Shown here one piece after another: positions 48,477 through 61,000 of a stretch of 64,000 nucleotides of DNA. Position 1 is the stretch's first letter. Each line of letters opens with the position of its first letter. The translations under genes were made by a program, and so were the position numbers. Origin of the DNA: Flaveria trinervia (Eukaryota; Streptophyta; Magnoliopsida; Asterales; Asteraceae); contig JACCIX010000895.1 in NCBI GenBank assembly GCA_025506515.1, forward strand, positions 199,501 through 263,500, in the 5' to 3' direction. A model generated the notes under the pieces. The model saw only the letters and a list, made by a program, of their open reading frames with translations. It did no database searches and had not been told where the DNA came from.

Positions 48477-49243
48477 CGCCAAATAATTTTCTGAATTTTT
48501 ATTTAAATTTAGATAATTAAATAATTTTTAATAAAACCTTTTTACAAAGGTTATTTTTGGGATATTTCTATTAATATAAATTTAAAATAATAAATAATAA
48601 ATTATTTGTCCAAATGTTACCTTTTTGAATCGTGATTATTCTCAAGTGTTTATTGAAATTTTATATTTAAACTTTATTTGTTGTAAATGGTTTAATTTCT
48701 TTTCTCTATTAAAATGTATAACCGGTAAATTTCTTGATAAAAAATATTCAACATATTTACAAAAGTTTCCCAAATTCTCCCTTGAAACCCTAGATCATGT
48801 TTAAACGTTAAATATTCAACATATTTACAAAAGTTTTCCAAATATTCAACATCTTTTGGGATGAAACATGTTAACATTATAAACTTATATTTGTAAACAT
48901 CTTGATACTTGTAAATGCACATGCAATTCATCTTTACCTTTTTGTCATGGTTATTTGTGTTATTGTAAGTCTTATATGAGATACATATTTTGTTTACAAT
49001 CATTAACTATTGTTAGACTGCCGATGTCTTAGATCTTGGGCCTGACAAACCTATTTGGTGCTAAAACCGGTGTATTGCCGGCTCCTGATGACGTATGCTT
49101 GTTCATCATGTGAACCAAGTACACTTAGCCAATCTTATAAACTTGTAATCAAGTCGAGGTTTGGTTGTAACTGTATGTGTTCTATAAACTTGCTAACACA
49201 ACCATAACACATAACCATTGACATGAATTGCTACTTGTAAACC

Positions 49244-49306
<63 letters not shown>

Positions 49307-49601
49307 GCGTGTGTTTTAACCATGGGAACTCACCAACTTTCAAAGTTGACCATTTATTTTTAACATGTCCAGGTTTTCTACTTGAGGATTCTCTTCGTGC
49401 TTATATAAGACTTGGACCTAGTTTTACTAAATATGTTATTTCTTTGTTTGAAGCTTTTGTATTGTATGGACTTATTTATCTTGTAATGTTCAATGAACAA
49501 TGATATTTAATATTATTTCAACTTAATTAGTTCCATGTGCTATGAATAATCGTTTCACATTCGTCCACCCCGATGATTCCGCCGTCGGTCAAGATGTGAC
49601 A
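48477..49601 (+). repeat. Old LTR remnant C, 3' end
   Basis: Plus-strand end CCGCCGTCGGTCAAGATGTGACA corresponds to the B/A LTR end. The core at 48895-49205 (TATGAGATACAT, TTAGATCTTGGGCCTGACAA) matches the conserved LTR core of A, Z and B. Much degraded. It contains an (AT)n microsatellite at about 49244-49306. Confidence 0.8.
49244..49306. repeat. (AT)n microsatellite
   Basis: About 60 bp of uninterrupted TA dinucleotides within LTR remnant C. Confidence 0.95.
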
Positions 49602-49818
49602 ATGAGGGCCTAAGGAAGTTCGCGGCTGAGAAATAGTCGTTGGGATCTAGGGACTTGGGAAAGAGCCGTTAGGCTCATTTAAAAATTTTAATTTTTTTCC
49701 AAAAGAATTGCATTTCATCCCGTAAATACTATTCCATTTCTTATAAATAAATCAAAACATTCATATTTACTTTCTCTTCTTCATCTTTAATGTTTTAAAC
49801 AAATCCTCTTACTAGAAG

Positions 49819-50891
49819 ATGTCAGGTAATTGGGATGGTTCATTTCAATCAAGTTATGGTCTCATGGACGACGAGTCTTTTACAAACTTACGTTTAGTGC
49901 ATTTGATTATTCCAGCGAGGTCGTTCTAGAGTCACAACCGAGTCAAAATGAACCGATATCAAATGTTTCGATATGTTCAAGTAAAGAGGCGCTCTCATCA
50001 CAAGAGTAAGGGGGGTTAAAGCAAACCGAAAGAGTCGGGCCTGGGAAAAGAAAAAAAACTCCTTGGTCAAAAGAGAAGAAAATAACTTTGTGTCGTGCTT
50101 GGATTAATATATCTAAAGATTGCCGAGTCGTATTTTGTTAATTAATTTTTTTGTTTACTAAAAATTTAGTTTCACTCTATTTACTTATAACATTTTGATT
50201 CAATATTTTTTGTAGCCAACTATCAAAAGATGAAGGTGTTTTGGGTGAACATTAGAGATGCTTTCTACGAGCAAGATGGTAGTAAAGAACGCACCGCAGA
50301 CATGATTTCTAGTCGTTGGACCGAAGTTCGTAAATATGTAGGCTTATTTACGAATATACATAATCGGAATAGTTGCCGAATGCGGCCAAACGAGTGTAAC
50401 AACCAATAAGTTTATAATTTCACTCGTGAAGAGTGAAAACAAGAGTTATTTAGAAAGTATGACATCATTAAAATATTTGACGAAGATTATTTGTGAAGAA
50501 TTTTTAGAGGTGCTTGAAATGGCTCCGATGAGTTGTGCTAAATGCGGAGGAAACAAAACTACGAACGTACACTAGTTCGTTTGTTGCCTGATGGTTGAAT
50601 TGGTATCGACCTAAAGTTAGCCAATTCAGACGCTCAACCACAATGACCAAGTCAACCAATGGGAAGGGATAGGGGAAAAAGTCGATTCAAAGTGTCGATT
50701 TTGAATTTGCTGCAAACATCGAGAAAATAAGAGCAAATATCGAGACGACGGCAAATACGAAAGCCTCTAAAGCGTGGTTGAATAAATTGGCTTTTCTTAA
50801 TCATGATTTTAGTTCTCTTTTGGAACCGGACAAAGTTTTAATAGAAAAAGAGAAGGACCGTATTCGAAGTGAAATGGAAAAGGAAGATTAG
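49819..50891 (+). pseudogene. Decayed Myb/SANT-like ORF of a PIF/Harbinger-type element
   Basis: The start MSGNWDGSFQSSYG is followed after frame changes by a segment reading KEKKTPWSKEKKITLCRAWI with NISKDCRV. Across a probable intron (about 50130-50215, GT...TTTTTTGTAG) comes NYQKMKVFWVNIRDAF and RTADMISSRWTEVRK. This arrangement is that of the SANT/Myb-like accessory protein of plant PIF/Harbinger (Pong-like) elements, thought to bind DNA with the transposase. The tail reads NKLAFLNHDFSSLLEPDK. Several stops and frameshifts are present. The assignment rests on motif memory, not on a search. Confidence 0.65.
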
Positions 50892-52674
50892 TTAGATTAC
50901 TTTTAAAAAAAATTATTATGTGTTTTTATTATTATTTATTTTTATATATTTAATGAATTTTATTTGATTATAATGTTTAGTTTTATATTATTATTGTTTT
51001 ACATTAAAAAAACTAAAAAAAAATAAATAATTCATTAAAGACCCTAATCACTTGATGCAAAATATGGTTAGACTACTTGATCAGGGTTATATCCATTGTT
51101 TAGTAACCATCACATGATGTAATATTACATGATAACTTGATTAGAAGCTCTATTCATAACACTTAGTCTAAGTGGGTATCCTTGTAAACCATATTATTTT
51201 TTAATGATTGATTTGGAGGCTACACGCTTATTTCCTTAAACGATAATGATATGTGTGAGACAAAATATAAATGTCTCGTGAATATGTTTAGTTTTAGATA
51301 GGAAAAAAAATAATATACATAATAAAAATGTGGTAAACATGTAGATGTTAACGCACAACATAGTTTAATCGTATATCACAACTAACCTTAACTTTGTCGA
51401 CGTTAATTCATTTTTATTGACCCAGAACACCTCCACCCAACTTGCAATCTAATGATCTCTACTTCACTTGTTTCTTAAACATTTCTGATATTATAAGATC
51501 ATTGATTAACAAGAGAAGATACGTTTCTTGAATCATATTACAATATATATTAATTTACAGTTTCTTCTAATTGAGTTATAATATCTGTCAAAATTATGAT
51601 TTTGCTCCAATCCGCTAGGTTCATTTGGTGATTTTTATTTTTTAAATAATATTATTAAACTTTAAACAACTTGTTTAATTTATTCTGATAAATTTTAGAA
51701 TATAACTTATATTTAAAACCAAACTGGATCAAATATAGCATAATATATTTATATTTTCATTGTAAATATAATTTGGCTTTTTGTGTTTTTGATATATAAT
51801 GTTTTTCGGAATACTGAATAAATCATTATGACATACTAATTTTATCTATTTTCACCAAGTGTCTTACTGGTCATCAGATTCACCAGATACATATTCAAAA
51901 TCTGTTAAAAATTCGCATTTTTAATGGAACAATATTTTCTGTTTTATGCATGTATAATTTTTTTTCCATATATATCACATGAAAATTCCACTAGTAAATA
52001 AATAAAAATCTATTTGTACATATAATATATCCCTCTTCATGCTCGTTTTATTCTTAATTTAACCAAATGTAATATTCATTCTCGTCATGTACGTTTAAAA
52101 AGCATACTAATTTTTCTAGATTGACGAAGCTTTCTTCTTCTTGGTGCTGTTATAGACTTAAAGTATTATCACAAAAATAGCAAACGGTTTTCAACTAACC
52201 AGAATTATTGCAAAACAGTAAGTCAAAACAGGGACACTGTCTATAATCTTCAATAGAATAAGATTATGTTGCTTTTTTACTTTGTTTGATTGTTGGTTAC
52301 AATATTTTGAACTATTGCAAAAGCTTCGGAGTTATACCTGTTTAATACGTAAAAACCGGACACATGGTTATAAATAACAAACAAATGTCTCATAATTAAT
52401 AGCATTTTTAGTTCTTAATATTTGTAAGTAGTTTATTTTATGATATTTTTTTAACGGTTAAAGTCGATTGTCTAACACGTCCTTAAGGACAACTCGTACA
52501 TCAAATACACCATCATGTTTCACCTTATTCCGAAGAAAGGCCACAAATGTGATAAAATCCCTAGAGTCCATATCGAGCATATTACATACAAGCTACTAAG
52601 CTCAATCATTCATCCCATGACCTAAAAGCCACAAATTTGTAACTATTTTATTTTGTGGTGTCTACACCAAATTT
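50892..52674. other. AT-rich spacer, nothing recognised
   Basis: About 1.8 kb of AT-rich DNA with no reading frame, LTR end or clear repeat. It could be the former middle of the Harbinger element or later insertions into it. Confidence 0.5.
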
Positions 52675-52685
52675 GTTTTAATTTA

Positions 52686-52881
52686 GAGTTAATTGTCATT
52701 TTCTTCAGTGAGATTTGAAATTTTTTGTCATTTTCATTCAAAAACATTATTTTTTTCTTCGTTATAATTGATATTCTAAAAACTTGTCATATTCAAATAT
52801 CAGGGACGCACGAAAAAAAAAATTATTATTGGATGAAAAATGATAAAAAGCATCAAGCTCAGTGATGAAAATGACAATTTA
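52686..52881. mobile_element. MITE-like element with 11-bp target duplication
   Basis: 196 bp with inverted ends (AATTGTCATTTTCTTCAGTGAG at the left; AATTGTCATTTTCATCACTGAG read inward from the right). It is flanked by perfect 11-bp repeats GTTTTAATTTA (52675-52685 and 52882-52892). A TSD of 9-11 bp suggests a Mutator-like origin. Confidence 0.72.
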
Positions 52882-52892
52882 GTTTTAATTTA

Positions 52893-53247
52893 ATAATCTT
52901 TTTGTATATATAATTAAAAACGTTTTTTATATGCATTGATTTTTAATTACTTTATTCATAGATTTAGTGAACTTATTGATTTAAATTTATTAATATATAA
53001 TCCTTTATTTGATTATTTTACCTTGTGTAGTTATATTTATATATAATTTTTTATTTTTACGAGTTAGTATCTGATATATACTTACATATGTATTTCTAGA
53101 AACTAGCCGTTGCTAGTTAACGTTGAAGCATTTATTTAAGTTTTTTACTATAAAAGTACACTCAACTCAATCTATAGTTGTCAAATTCATAACAATGTAA
53201 TAAATGAAAAGTTATTCATGATCATTAACTATCGAAGATAGTACGTT
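52893..53247. other. AT-rich spacer
   Basis: No gene or repeat recognised. Confidence 0.5.
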
Positions 53248-53826
53248 TTGGATTCGTATGAGATTGAAGAGAAAATAAAAAATGGGGTCGATCTCACGGC
53301 AGAGTTTATAGTATATATTAATCATCATCCACATCTGATCATGAAAAGAAAAAGAGTCGAACGGGATCATCATGCAACCAACGAGCGGTTAATGAATACT
53401 TTTTATATTGTGATAAACCTTAGCTCTATTACGTCCGGCCTAAGATTTTTAGACGTCATTTTCGGATGAATACATGCTTGTTTTTACATATATCTTATGA
53501 TTTGTAACAAGAGTATGAGCATTTTCGACAAAAACCCGGCGTAAGAGGACTACTAGGATTCACGGGTATACCAAAGCGTACATCTGAAGTACTTGTAATG
53601 ACAGACGATACCTCAATCGACATGTGGGACGAGTGGTTAAAAATAGCCGATAAAACATCGAGAGACGTTTTAGAATATTATTGTGAAGGTATAATTTAAT
53701 TATTTAGTTTTAATATATATATATATATATTACTTGTGTAATTTATTTATTTATTTATTTATTTATTTATTTTACTTGTCATTGAAAGGTATAATTGAGC
53801 TGTACGGTAACAAAACAAAAACCTAA
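53248..53826 (+). pseudogene. N-terminal fragment of a PIF/Harbinger transposase
   Basis: The frame at 53248 shows RKRVERDHHATNERLMN. In a neighbouring frame it continues with KIFRRHFRMNTCLFLHI, a hallmark of Harbinger transposases. After a further break, GVRGLLGFTGIPKRTSEVLV and DKTSRDVLEYYCEGI follow, then IIELYGNK after a probable intron or duplication (53688-53788, containing TTTA repeats). The DDE catalytic domain expected downstream is missing. Same strand as the Myb-like ORF at 49819, so both may come from one element. Confidence 0.65.
53740..53774. repeat. (TTTA)n microsatellite
   Basis: About eight TTTA units in the putative intron of the Harbinger transposase fragment. Confidence 0.9.
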
Positions 53827-53937
53827 AAAAACAAAAAAAAAAACAAAAACTAGAAGTGGCAAGATTGCTGAGCTTGGGTGTTGAAACAAGTTATAGTATC
53901 AGGTTTGGGTTGGGGAAGATGATCACGTACTAAGATG

Positions 53938-54134
53938 GCCGGTGGCGGAGCTTAACTAATTTTGTAAGAGGGGACGGGGACGAAATTATTTTCTTTTAAG
54001 GGGGGCGAACTCGATATTTATATAAAAAATTACACTACCGGGTCAAAAATTTACACTATCGGACTAAAATTTAACACTACGGATGAAAAAATAATGGGGA
54101 CGGGCCCCCCGGCCCCTATTAAGCTTCGTCTCTG
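53938..54134. mobile_element. Short MITE-like insertion
   Basis: About 197 bp with imperfect inverted ends (GTGGCGGAGCTTAA and, from the right, AGAGACGAAGCTTAA). Flanked by AAGATG on both sides (53932-53937, 54135-54140). G-rich and C-rich runs lie inside. Ends of the GGCGGAGCT type are frequent in plant repeats. No coding capacity. Confidence 0.5.
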
Positions 54135-54140
54135 AAGATG

Positions 54141-54736
54141 ACAAACAATCCTAACAAAAAGTTAAGAAAAAAACAGTTAATAGTCTAAGATCATTGTATA
54201 TGACGATGTTGATACTCCTTTAATCTAAGTTATCTCACATAATGCTTTAGGACTCCACTAACATTGGTTTGGTATGGGCATGTGTATATGGTGAATAGAA
54301 TATCATGTGACATGAAGCAAAGCAATTCATCCATGGAATAACTAACGTCAGACACTGTTATCAAGGTGATCCATTATGCTTCCAAAAAATTTAAACGAAA
54401 CATATTACTTTATATCTTAAGTTAGTTCATTAGTTCAAAAGTTAATGTATTTCTTTATTTGTTCATTCATTGTTTGAAGTTTTTTCTCGGGATAACATTA
54501 TAACTCCATTCCTTTCTAGGCAATTCCAGTTCATACCATTGAATTGAATCAAGTGACGCCCGAGCTCTTGAACTGATACTTAAGATTATGCTTCTTCAGT
54601 TAATGGCAAAGGCATGTGATCCTTCTTTTTTCTTTTCATTTTCGGCAAGAATTTTTCCCGTTTGACCCATTGAAGATAAATACAACTTAAATTAATTAAT
54701 TAACCATTGGCCTTTACTATATCTTGAGTGATTTTC
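54141..54736. other. Spacer, nothing recognised
   Basis: About 600 bp of AT-rich DNA without reading frames or repeats I can name. Confidence 0.5.
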
Positions 54737-56069
54737 TAATTATGCAAACGGTCCACATGGTTTATAGAAAATAACAGGTTTAGGTACTAAAGGTTTTTTA
54801 TAACAAGTTAGGGCATTGTGTTTTCAAATTGTAAGGAGTTAAGGTATTAATACTAACAGACGCTAACTTTTTGTTAAAACTAAAGGTATTTTTGTTTTTT
54901 ACTTGAGGAGATTGCTAATGTAACTTAAGGGACTCTTTATGCCATTCAATATATATAAGGGAGTGTTTTTGTAATTTGCTATATATACACACACAACACA
55001 TACTATATACACACACACACACAATGTATATATAAATATATATTCAATATTTCACCACCACCACCAACCCCCACCATCGGGCTGCATCACCGGCCACCAC
55101 CACCAGCCCCACCGTCGACCACCATATCAGGACCCCACCGTTGGGCCCCACCTCGTCACATCATCCTATTCACCACCATCTTCTCTTTAAATCACCACTA
55201 CTGCCAAGAATTTCTAATTAGGTAATGTTTAATTTGGGTTTTAGGGTTTTAAACAAGTCATGGGAGATGGGGGAATCACTAATGTGTTTGGATCTGGTTG
55301 TGGTGGTGTGTTAAGAGAATGAAGGGTGCAACTAGTTGATGGTGGGTAGTGACGATGGTTTGGTGGTGGTGGTGCTGGTGATCTGAATGCGAGTGGGAGG
55401 GAGACGAAAGTGGGTGGGTTTAGGGTTTTTGGGGGTTAACAAGAGAAAGGGAAGGGGGATTTGGTAATGATGTTGATGGTGTGATATAGTGGAGGTGGGG
55501 ATGATAAGGATGATAGTGATGGTTTTGATATGATAACATTGATGATGTGACGATGCTGATAATGTTGCAATGGTGGTGATGATTCAATGATGGTGATTAT
55601 TATGGTTAGTTGGTGGTGAATGGTGATTGTAGCCTTCGTGTGTATTCGGTGGTGGCCGATGGACATAAGGGTTGGGTGGTGGTAACAGTGGGTATATGGT
55701 GGTGGTAACAGTGGGTATATGGTGGTGGTAACAGTGGGTATATGGTGGTGGTAACAGTGGGTATATGGTGGTGGTAGTAGGTATATGGTGGTGATGGTGG
55801 ATGACAGGGAAGGGTGTTGGGTTTTTGAAAGTTGTATGTAATTACACTAATGGTCCCTGTGTAAAAAAATATATAAAATTATAAAAATAGCCCCTCAAAT
55901 GATATTTTGGTCATTTCACTTAAATTTAACAGAAAAATTATTGTATGTTATTCTTAATACCTTAACTCGTTACAAAATTTAAAACACAACATCCCAACCT
56001 GTTTCAAAAAAGTCTTAGTACCCAAACATATTATTTTGAATAAACCATAGGGACCATTTACGTAATTAA
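54737..56069. mobile_element. Non-coding element with long terminal inverted repeats
   Basis: About 120 bp at the left (TAATTATGCAAACGGTCCAC, GGTTTATAGAAAATAA, GTTAAGGTATTAATAC) recur inverted at the right end (about 55950-56069), with roughly 75-80% agreement by eye. The interior holds an (AC)n tract near 54990-55022, CAC-rich and GGT-rich sequence, and a short tandem repeat. No protein. It could be a foldback or Mutator-like derivative. I cannot fix a TSD. Confidence 0.6.
55676..55795. repeat. Tandem repeat, about 25 bp unit
   Basis: Four to five copies of a unit reading GGTGGTGGTAACAGTGGGTA inside the long-inverted-repeat element, with a GGTGGT-rich surround. Antisense His/Ser ORFs here are repeat artefacts. 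Confidence 0.85.
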
Positions 56070-57351
56070 CTCTTTAATATACTTAAAGCAAGGTCATATT
56101 AAATCCATTAATACTAATAAAAGAAGATTTTTGTATGACACTTGTTACAATTCTAAAACCTTTAATTTGTATTTTTCTGCTTCTCTCTCCTAATAAATAT
56201 CACATTAATTACAAATGTTATTATTTAATTATTTTCATACTAAAAATAAATTTTATTAAATAAATAAATCTTTCTACAAATGCAATTTGAAAAGAAATAA
56301 TTTTTTATTAAATAAGAATTTTTTTCAAAAGACATATCAACGTTTTAAAAACACAATATTTTTAAAACATGTGGCTTTTAAAAAACAAAATTCTTATAAA
56401 CAAAAATTAAAACAATGATATCATCATTTTATCACTCGTACGTAATATCAATCATATCCTATATCAAAAGATCATTTTATAATTTATTAATTTTTACTAA
56501 TAACTATTTAATATTTTATTTAATCAACCCGTATAATACACGAAGTACTAACCTAGTATAGTATATATATCTAGCTTATCCTGGGATTTTAACGAATTTA
56601 TATGTCAGCTAGCCACATGAATAAACAACAACTACAGCTAAAATATTCTAATACATTAGTATCTGTTAATTTTTCACTATTATTTGTCTTGACAAGAGAA
56701 TCATATTAAATTATGTAGTATTTTGTGGTTGACTAGTTAAGATCGGTTACTTGAAACAACGGCACCTTGAAATCAAAACGTGAAAGTCAAAGATGCACCG
56801 TCAGTTTCACCAAGTGTAAGTCTGTCATTCATTCGTTAATTCAGAATATTTCTCGTATCTATGATTACAGGTATATCATGTTAGTTATACGTAGAGTTGG
56901 TATATTTTGGTTTTTTGAATCAATAGAAAACATGTAAATTTGGTCTTTTGACTTAATAAAAAACATGTAAATTACTCATTCTTTCCATTCAACTAAAGAG
57001 TGTGTTGAAACTTGATAACACCTACATATTTACTTTTTTATAAACTGATATGAAATGAGTTTCTTACCTTCAAAATAACAAAGATGATGTGTTATTTTGG
57101 ATGGGTTATTAGGTCTTGATGCTATGGTGACTTTGTATTTCATGCAATGAAATTTGTATATTGTAGTGAAATTGTTAGTTACACTCCAGTGTCTTTTTAT
57201 TTTTCTTTTCATCTTACAAATATGATTTGTTTTTCTATATAAAAGTTGGTTGCTTATTATAATTTAAAGTGTAACTGATGATTCTATATTTTTTATACTA
57301 CAATGATTTATTCAAATAATATACTTTCAATTTATTAACTAAAAAGCAGTC
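56070..57351. other. AT-rich intergenic DNA
   Basis: 1.3 kb, no coding sequence, LTR end or inverted repeat that I can support. It may include decayed elements. Confidence 0.5.
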
Positions 57352-57356
57352 TAGTG

Positions 57357-58062
57357 TGTTAGGACCTGGTATTTGACCGAAATACCTAGAGATTAACGTG
57401 TAAACCAGATCAAATAGTGCGGAATCCTATTTGATTGGCGATCCAATCAGTGAGAACACCCGAAGAATCAATCAAGGATTGAAACTAACGTTAGAAATCG
57501 ATTGGGAATCGATCTAAAGTGTTCTATGAACTTGGAGAACGAGTTGGAAGGTTTCTGGACGGCTAGGGTTCGTCTGAAATCGTAATTGATCGAGAATCCC
57601 TGTTTTTCACGAATTGAGTTGTATTTATAAGTTGGTATTATTCAATCGTGCGACTGAACCATTAGTCTGGTTCAGTCGTGCGATTGAACCATGCGGTTGA
57701 TTCATTCGTACGACTGAGTGTTCAGTCGTGCGACTGAGCCAATCTTATATTACAATCGTGCGACTGATCTAGTCTCCTGGTTCAGTCATGCGACTGAGTC
57801 AATCGTGTGAAGTTTTCATGCGTATGATTCATTCGCATGAGCCATTCGCATGAGAACTTCATAAGTTAAGTTTGAATGTTTTAATTAATATAACTTAATG
57901 TGCAACCATTCAAATAATCATAAACCAAATCAATTTCGTCACGACTCATTAATGAACTATTAAACATTATAACTAACAGACTATCAATATCATTTCATTA
58001 ATCATACCAAACAAGATCTATTACATCACATATCATGATCTAGGGACAAACATATATCAACA
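57357..58062 (-). repeat. LTR of retroelement D
   Basis: 706 bp with inverted ends TGTTAGG...ATCAACA on the plus strand. The left flank TAGTG (57352-57356) is a possible TSD copy. To the right lies a polypurine tract on the minus strand, so this is the 3' LTR. It contains about ten CG-rich motifs of the type TCAGTCGTGCGACTGA (57630-57862). No second LTR is in the window. Confidence 0.78.
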
Positions 58063-58080
58063 AACTCCCCCTTGAACCTA
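58063..58080 (-). promoter_or_regulatory. Polypurine tract of D
   Basis: Minus strand TTCAAGGGGGAGTT directly before the LTR start TGTTGATATATG. AAGGGGGAG tracts of this form are common in plant Copia elements. Confidence 0.75.
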
Positions 58081-58087
58081 GATCTCT

Positions 58088-61000
58088 CTAATGTCTTGTT
58101 TTCTTCATTACCTCCTCATATTTCTTGTACTTGTCCTCTTGTGTGACTCCCGCATGAATAGCAAACGCGAAGCAAAGTCGTATAATGTTTTGGAACTGGA
58201 GGGCTTGTACAATGTCATGTGTGTCATAGAACAGTGGCCACTTGTATAATGTATAGACATCATTAGCAGACAAGTTGGTTAGCCACATTGGGTCGAATAC
58301 CCTGATGGTATCCATTTGGCCCTCTTTATCTAGAACTATGACAGCTTCAGCAGTTCTCCAATCATAGTACCACCATTTGAAGTGTGGAGTGAAGTCCTGT
58401 GGCATTTCCCTGAGAGGGATTCTCGACATAGTACACGGAGGACTCCACTTCAACACAATCTTGGTTTTCCAGTAATGGCATCCATCTCAGACCTTCTAAT
58501 ATACCTTGTAGGTTGTTGAGGTCTGAAGTTAATCCACCTGGTGTGGTACTCTTTCTTTAGGGCTACCTCAAACCAGCTGACATCTTTCTCGGGTCAGCAT
58601 ACAACAGCTTCATTTGGCCAGCTGGTAGTTCAAAACCTGGTAGAGTCTTTAGATCATGTGGAAATCTAAAGTACTCTATGCCCTTCTCCCTCTTAACGGC
58701 ATAAACGTTAAGATCATCAAAATATGCCCATGCTATAATCCTTCTGACACCGTAGGTGTTTCTTGACGCTGTAGAACTTGGTGTAGGCATCCTCTTCGGT
58801 GCAGCACGTTGGGCTCTAACTTCTTTAAAACATTCAGCCCACTCAACTTTCGAATGTCTACGTCGTCATTTGAGGCTTGGGCGGTTCCTTCGGTCTTTCC
58901 TGTTTCCTGCTCCATCTTGTCTAGTACCTCAAACATATCACTGACTAGGGACTCACCCAGATTGGGGACCATATTACCCTCGTTGTCAGCGTACTGAGGG
59001 TACTCTTTAGCAGCAATATCTTCAACCTCAACTTCATCAACGTCATGTAGTTCGTCGTCACTGGTTGAATCAACTGTTGGAGCATCCTTGACAATTTCAT
59101 CAGGATTGAGTCTGAACATCTCTGCCAGTTGCTCGTTAGATAGGTCGTGAATTATTTCACCTTCTTCAGGAGTATAACTCACTAACCTTCTGACAATCCC
59201 TGCAGATCAAGAATCATTGTGAGTTGAGACTTGACCTGTTGAAGGGGAGCAATATCAAACTCATCTCTGTTGTACGTTGGATCTGTTTGATTTACACATT
59301 TCACACTCAAATCATTAGTAATATATCAAACAAAATGCATTAACTTAATATAAACATTTAGTACATGGTTTTTCAATAGAATACAAAAGTAAATAAATAC
59401 ATAAACATCCACTGTTTACTTTTATCCTGAATGCTAGACTCTTCACGTGAAGGTGCAGAAGCAGAAGCTGACTGATCTGTCTGTTCTTTGTTCTTTCTCT
59501 TTCCCTAGAGCTGACACAGATTCAGCTGCTTCTCCTTCTTCAGTGTCTTCATCTTCACACCATTCTTCGGTTTTCTCTTCAACAGTATCACTCTCATTGT
59601 CATCATCGTCTTCATCATCTTCATTATCATCATCATTTCTGTCCCCATCCCTTATCTTTAAAGGTTCCTGCTTTGATCCTTTCAATTTTAGCAAAATGGT
59701 CCTCTTAGCTTTTTCCAACTCCTCTATTTGCTTACTTGCTGCGACACTTTGAGCTCGGAGTTGGTCATCTGAGTGCTCTGAGCAGCCAATTGCTGGGCCT
59801 GCTCCTCAATTACACGATCCTGCTCTGCAATTTTATGCGATTGTGCAGCAGTCAGGTCGGTAAGCTGGCGGATCTGAGTCGTCCTTTCCTTATCAGCCGC
59901 CAGCAATCGCAACACCATTCTATTTAACGCCGACAACTGTTCCTCTACCCCGATTGGAGGTAGAGGAGATCTATAGGTGTGTGAGGGAAAGGCTGAGGGC
60001 TCGGTTGGTGGCTAGTGGTGGTGTGGTGGTGGTGAATATCGGGTCAGGTCGGGATGATAGTGGTGGTGAGTGTGGGGTGAATGATGTAGTGGTGGCTGGG
60101 ATCTGTCTTGTGGTGGTCGATTGGGTGGTGTCTGCGGTTGCTGTGGGGGAATGTATGGTGATGGATGGTGTGTCTGAAGAGGTGGTAGTGGTGGAAGGTA
60201 TGGTGGATGTGGTGGAAGTGGTGGATGTGGTAGTGATAAAGGTTACCCTACGCTTCTTCTTAGGTTTCTGCCCATGGGGTTGAGCCATCCTTTTTCTCCT
60301 CGTTCCTTCGAGGTGGATGCTCCCCCTACAATCCCACCTGAGGACCCCGGAGCATAAGTTGGGTCAGTTTCTGTATCTCCGGAGCCTCTCGGTTGTTCAC
60401 CAACAACCCTTAACCATGTTCTGTGGGAACAACTTTCCTTCCCACAGTTCGGGTTAGTGGCTCTCATCAGATTCATCCTCATCCTCCTCGTTAAGAACAA
60501 AATCTTGATGAAATCCCGCTGACTCAGTTACTTCAGCAGATGAGACAGACACAGGGGGAACAGAATCAGACACAGTGCCTCTGGGTGGAATAGCAGCATC
60601 CCCACTGTCATCCTCATCTGAGTCAAGAGTGGGTAGGGCTATCTGTTCCACCTCAGAGTCACTGTCCTCGTGACGCCACTTCTCTTTCCGGTGCAACATA
60701 GTCCTCTAAGGCAAGATGACCGAACAACCTCCTGACGGAGGCTTCACTGGCTTTCCCCGGTATACTTTCATCCTTCCCAGGGTGTGTGTCATCCATACCT
60801 CCAATACCACCAAATCCTCCTGTTCTTTTGGCAGGGAAGGAAGCTTCTGATCTATTAGCATTTGCATAAACCATGGGTACATACAGAAGGCTTCTTTCCT
60901 TTCCCCTCGATGTTCTCCACCAGATAGGTGAAGATCATCATAGAGAAGCTGAACGGATGGTTCAGCACCAACGCAACGTATGCGTTTTGCATCTGATCCG

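Noticed and set aside
55436..55666. His/Ile-rich ORF
   Set aside because: Antisense reading of GATGATGGT-type repeats.
57630..57862. CRISPR-like array of short palindromic repeats
   Set aside because: Unit length and spacing are irregular, orientation and sequence vary, and it lies inside a plant LTR.
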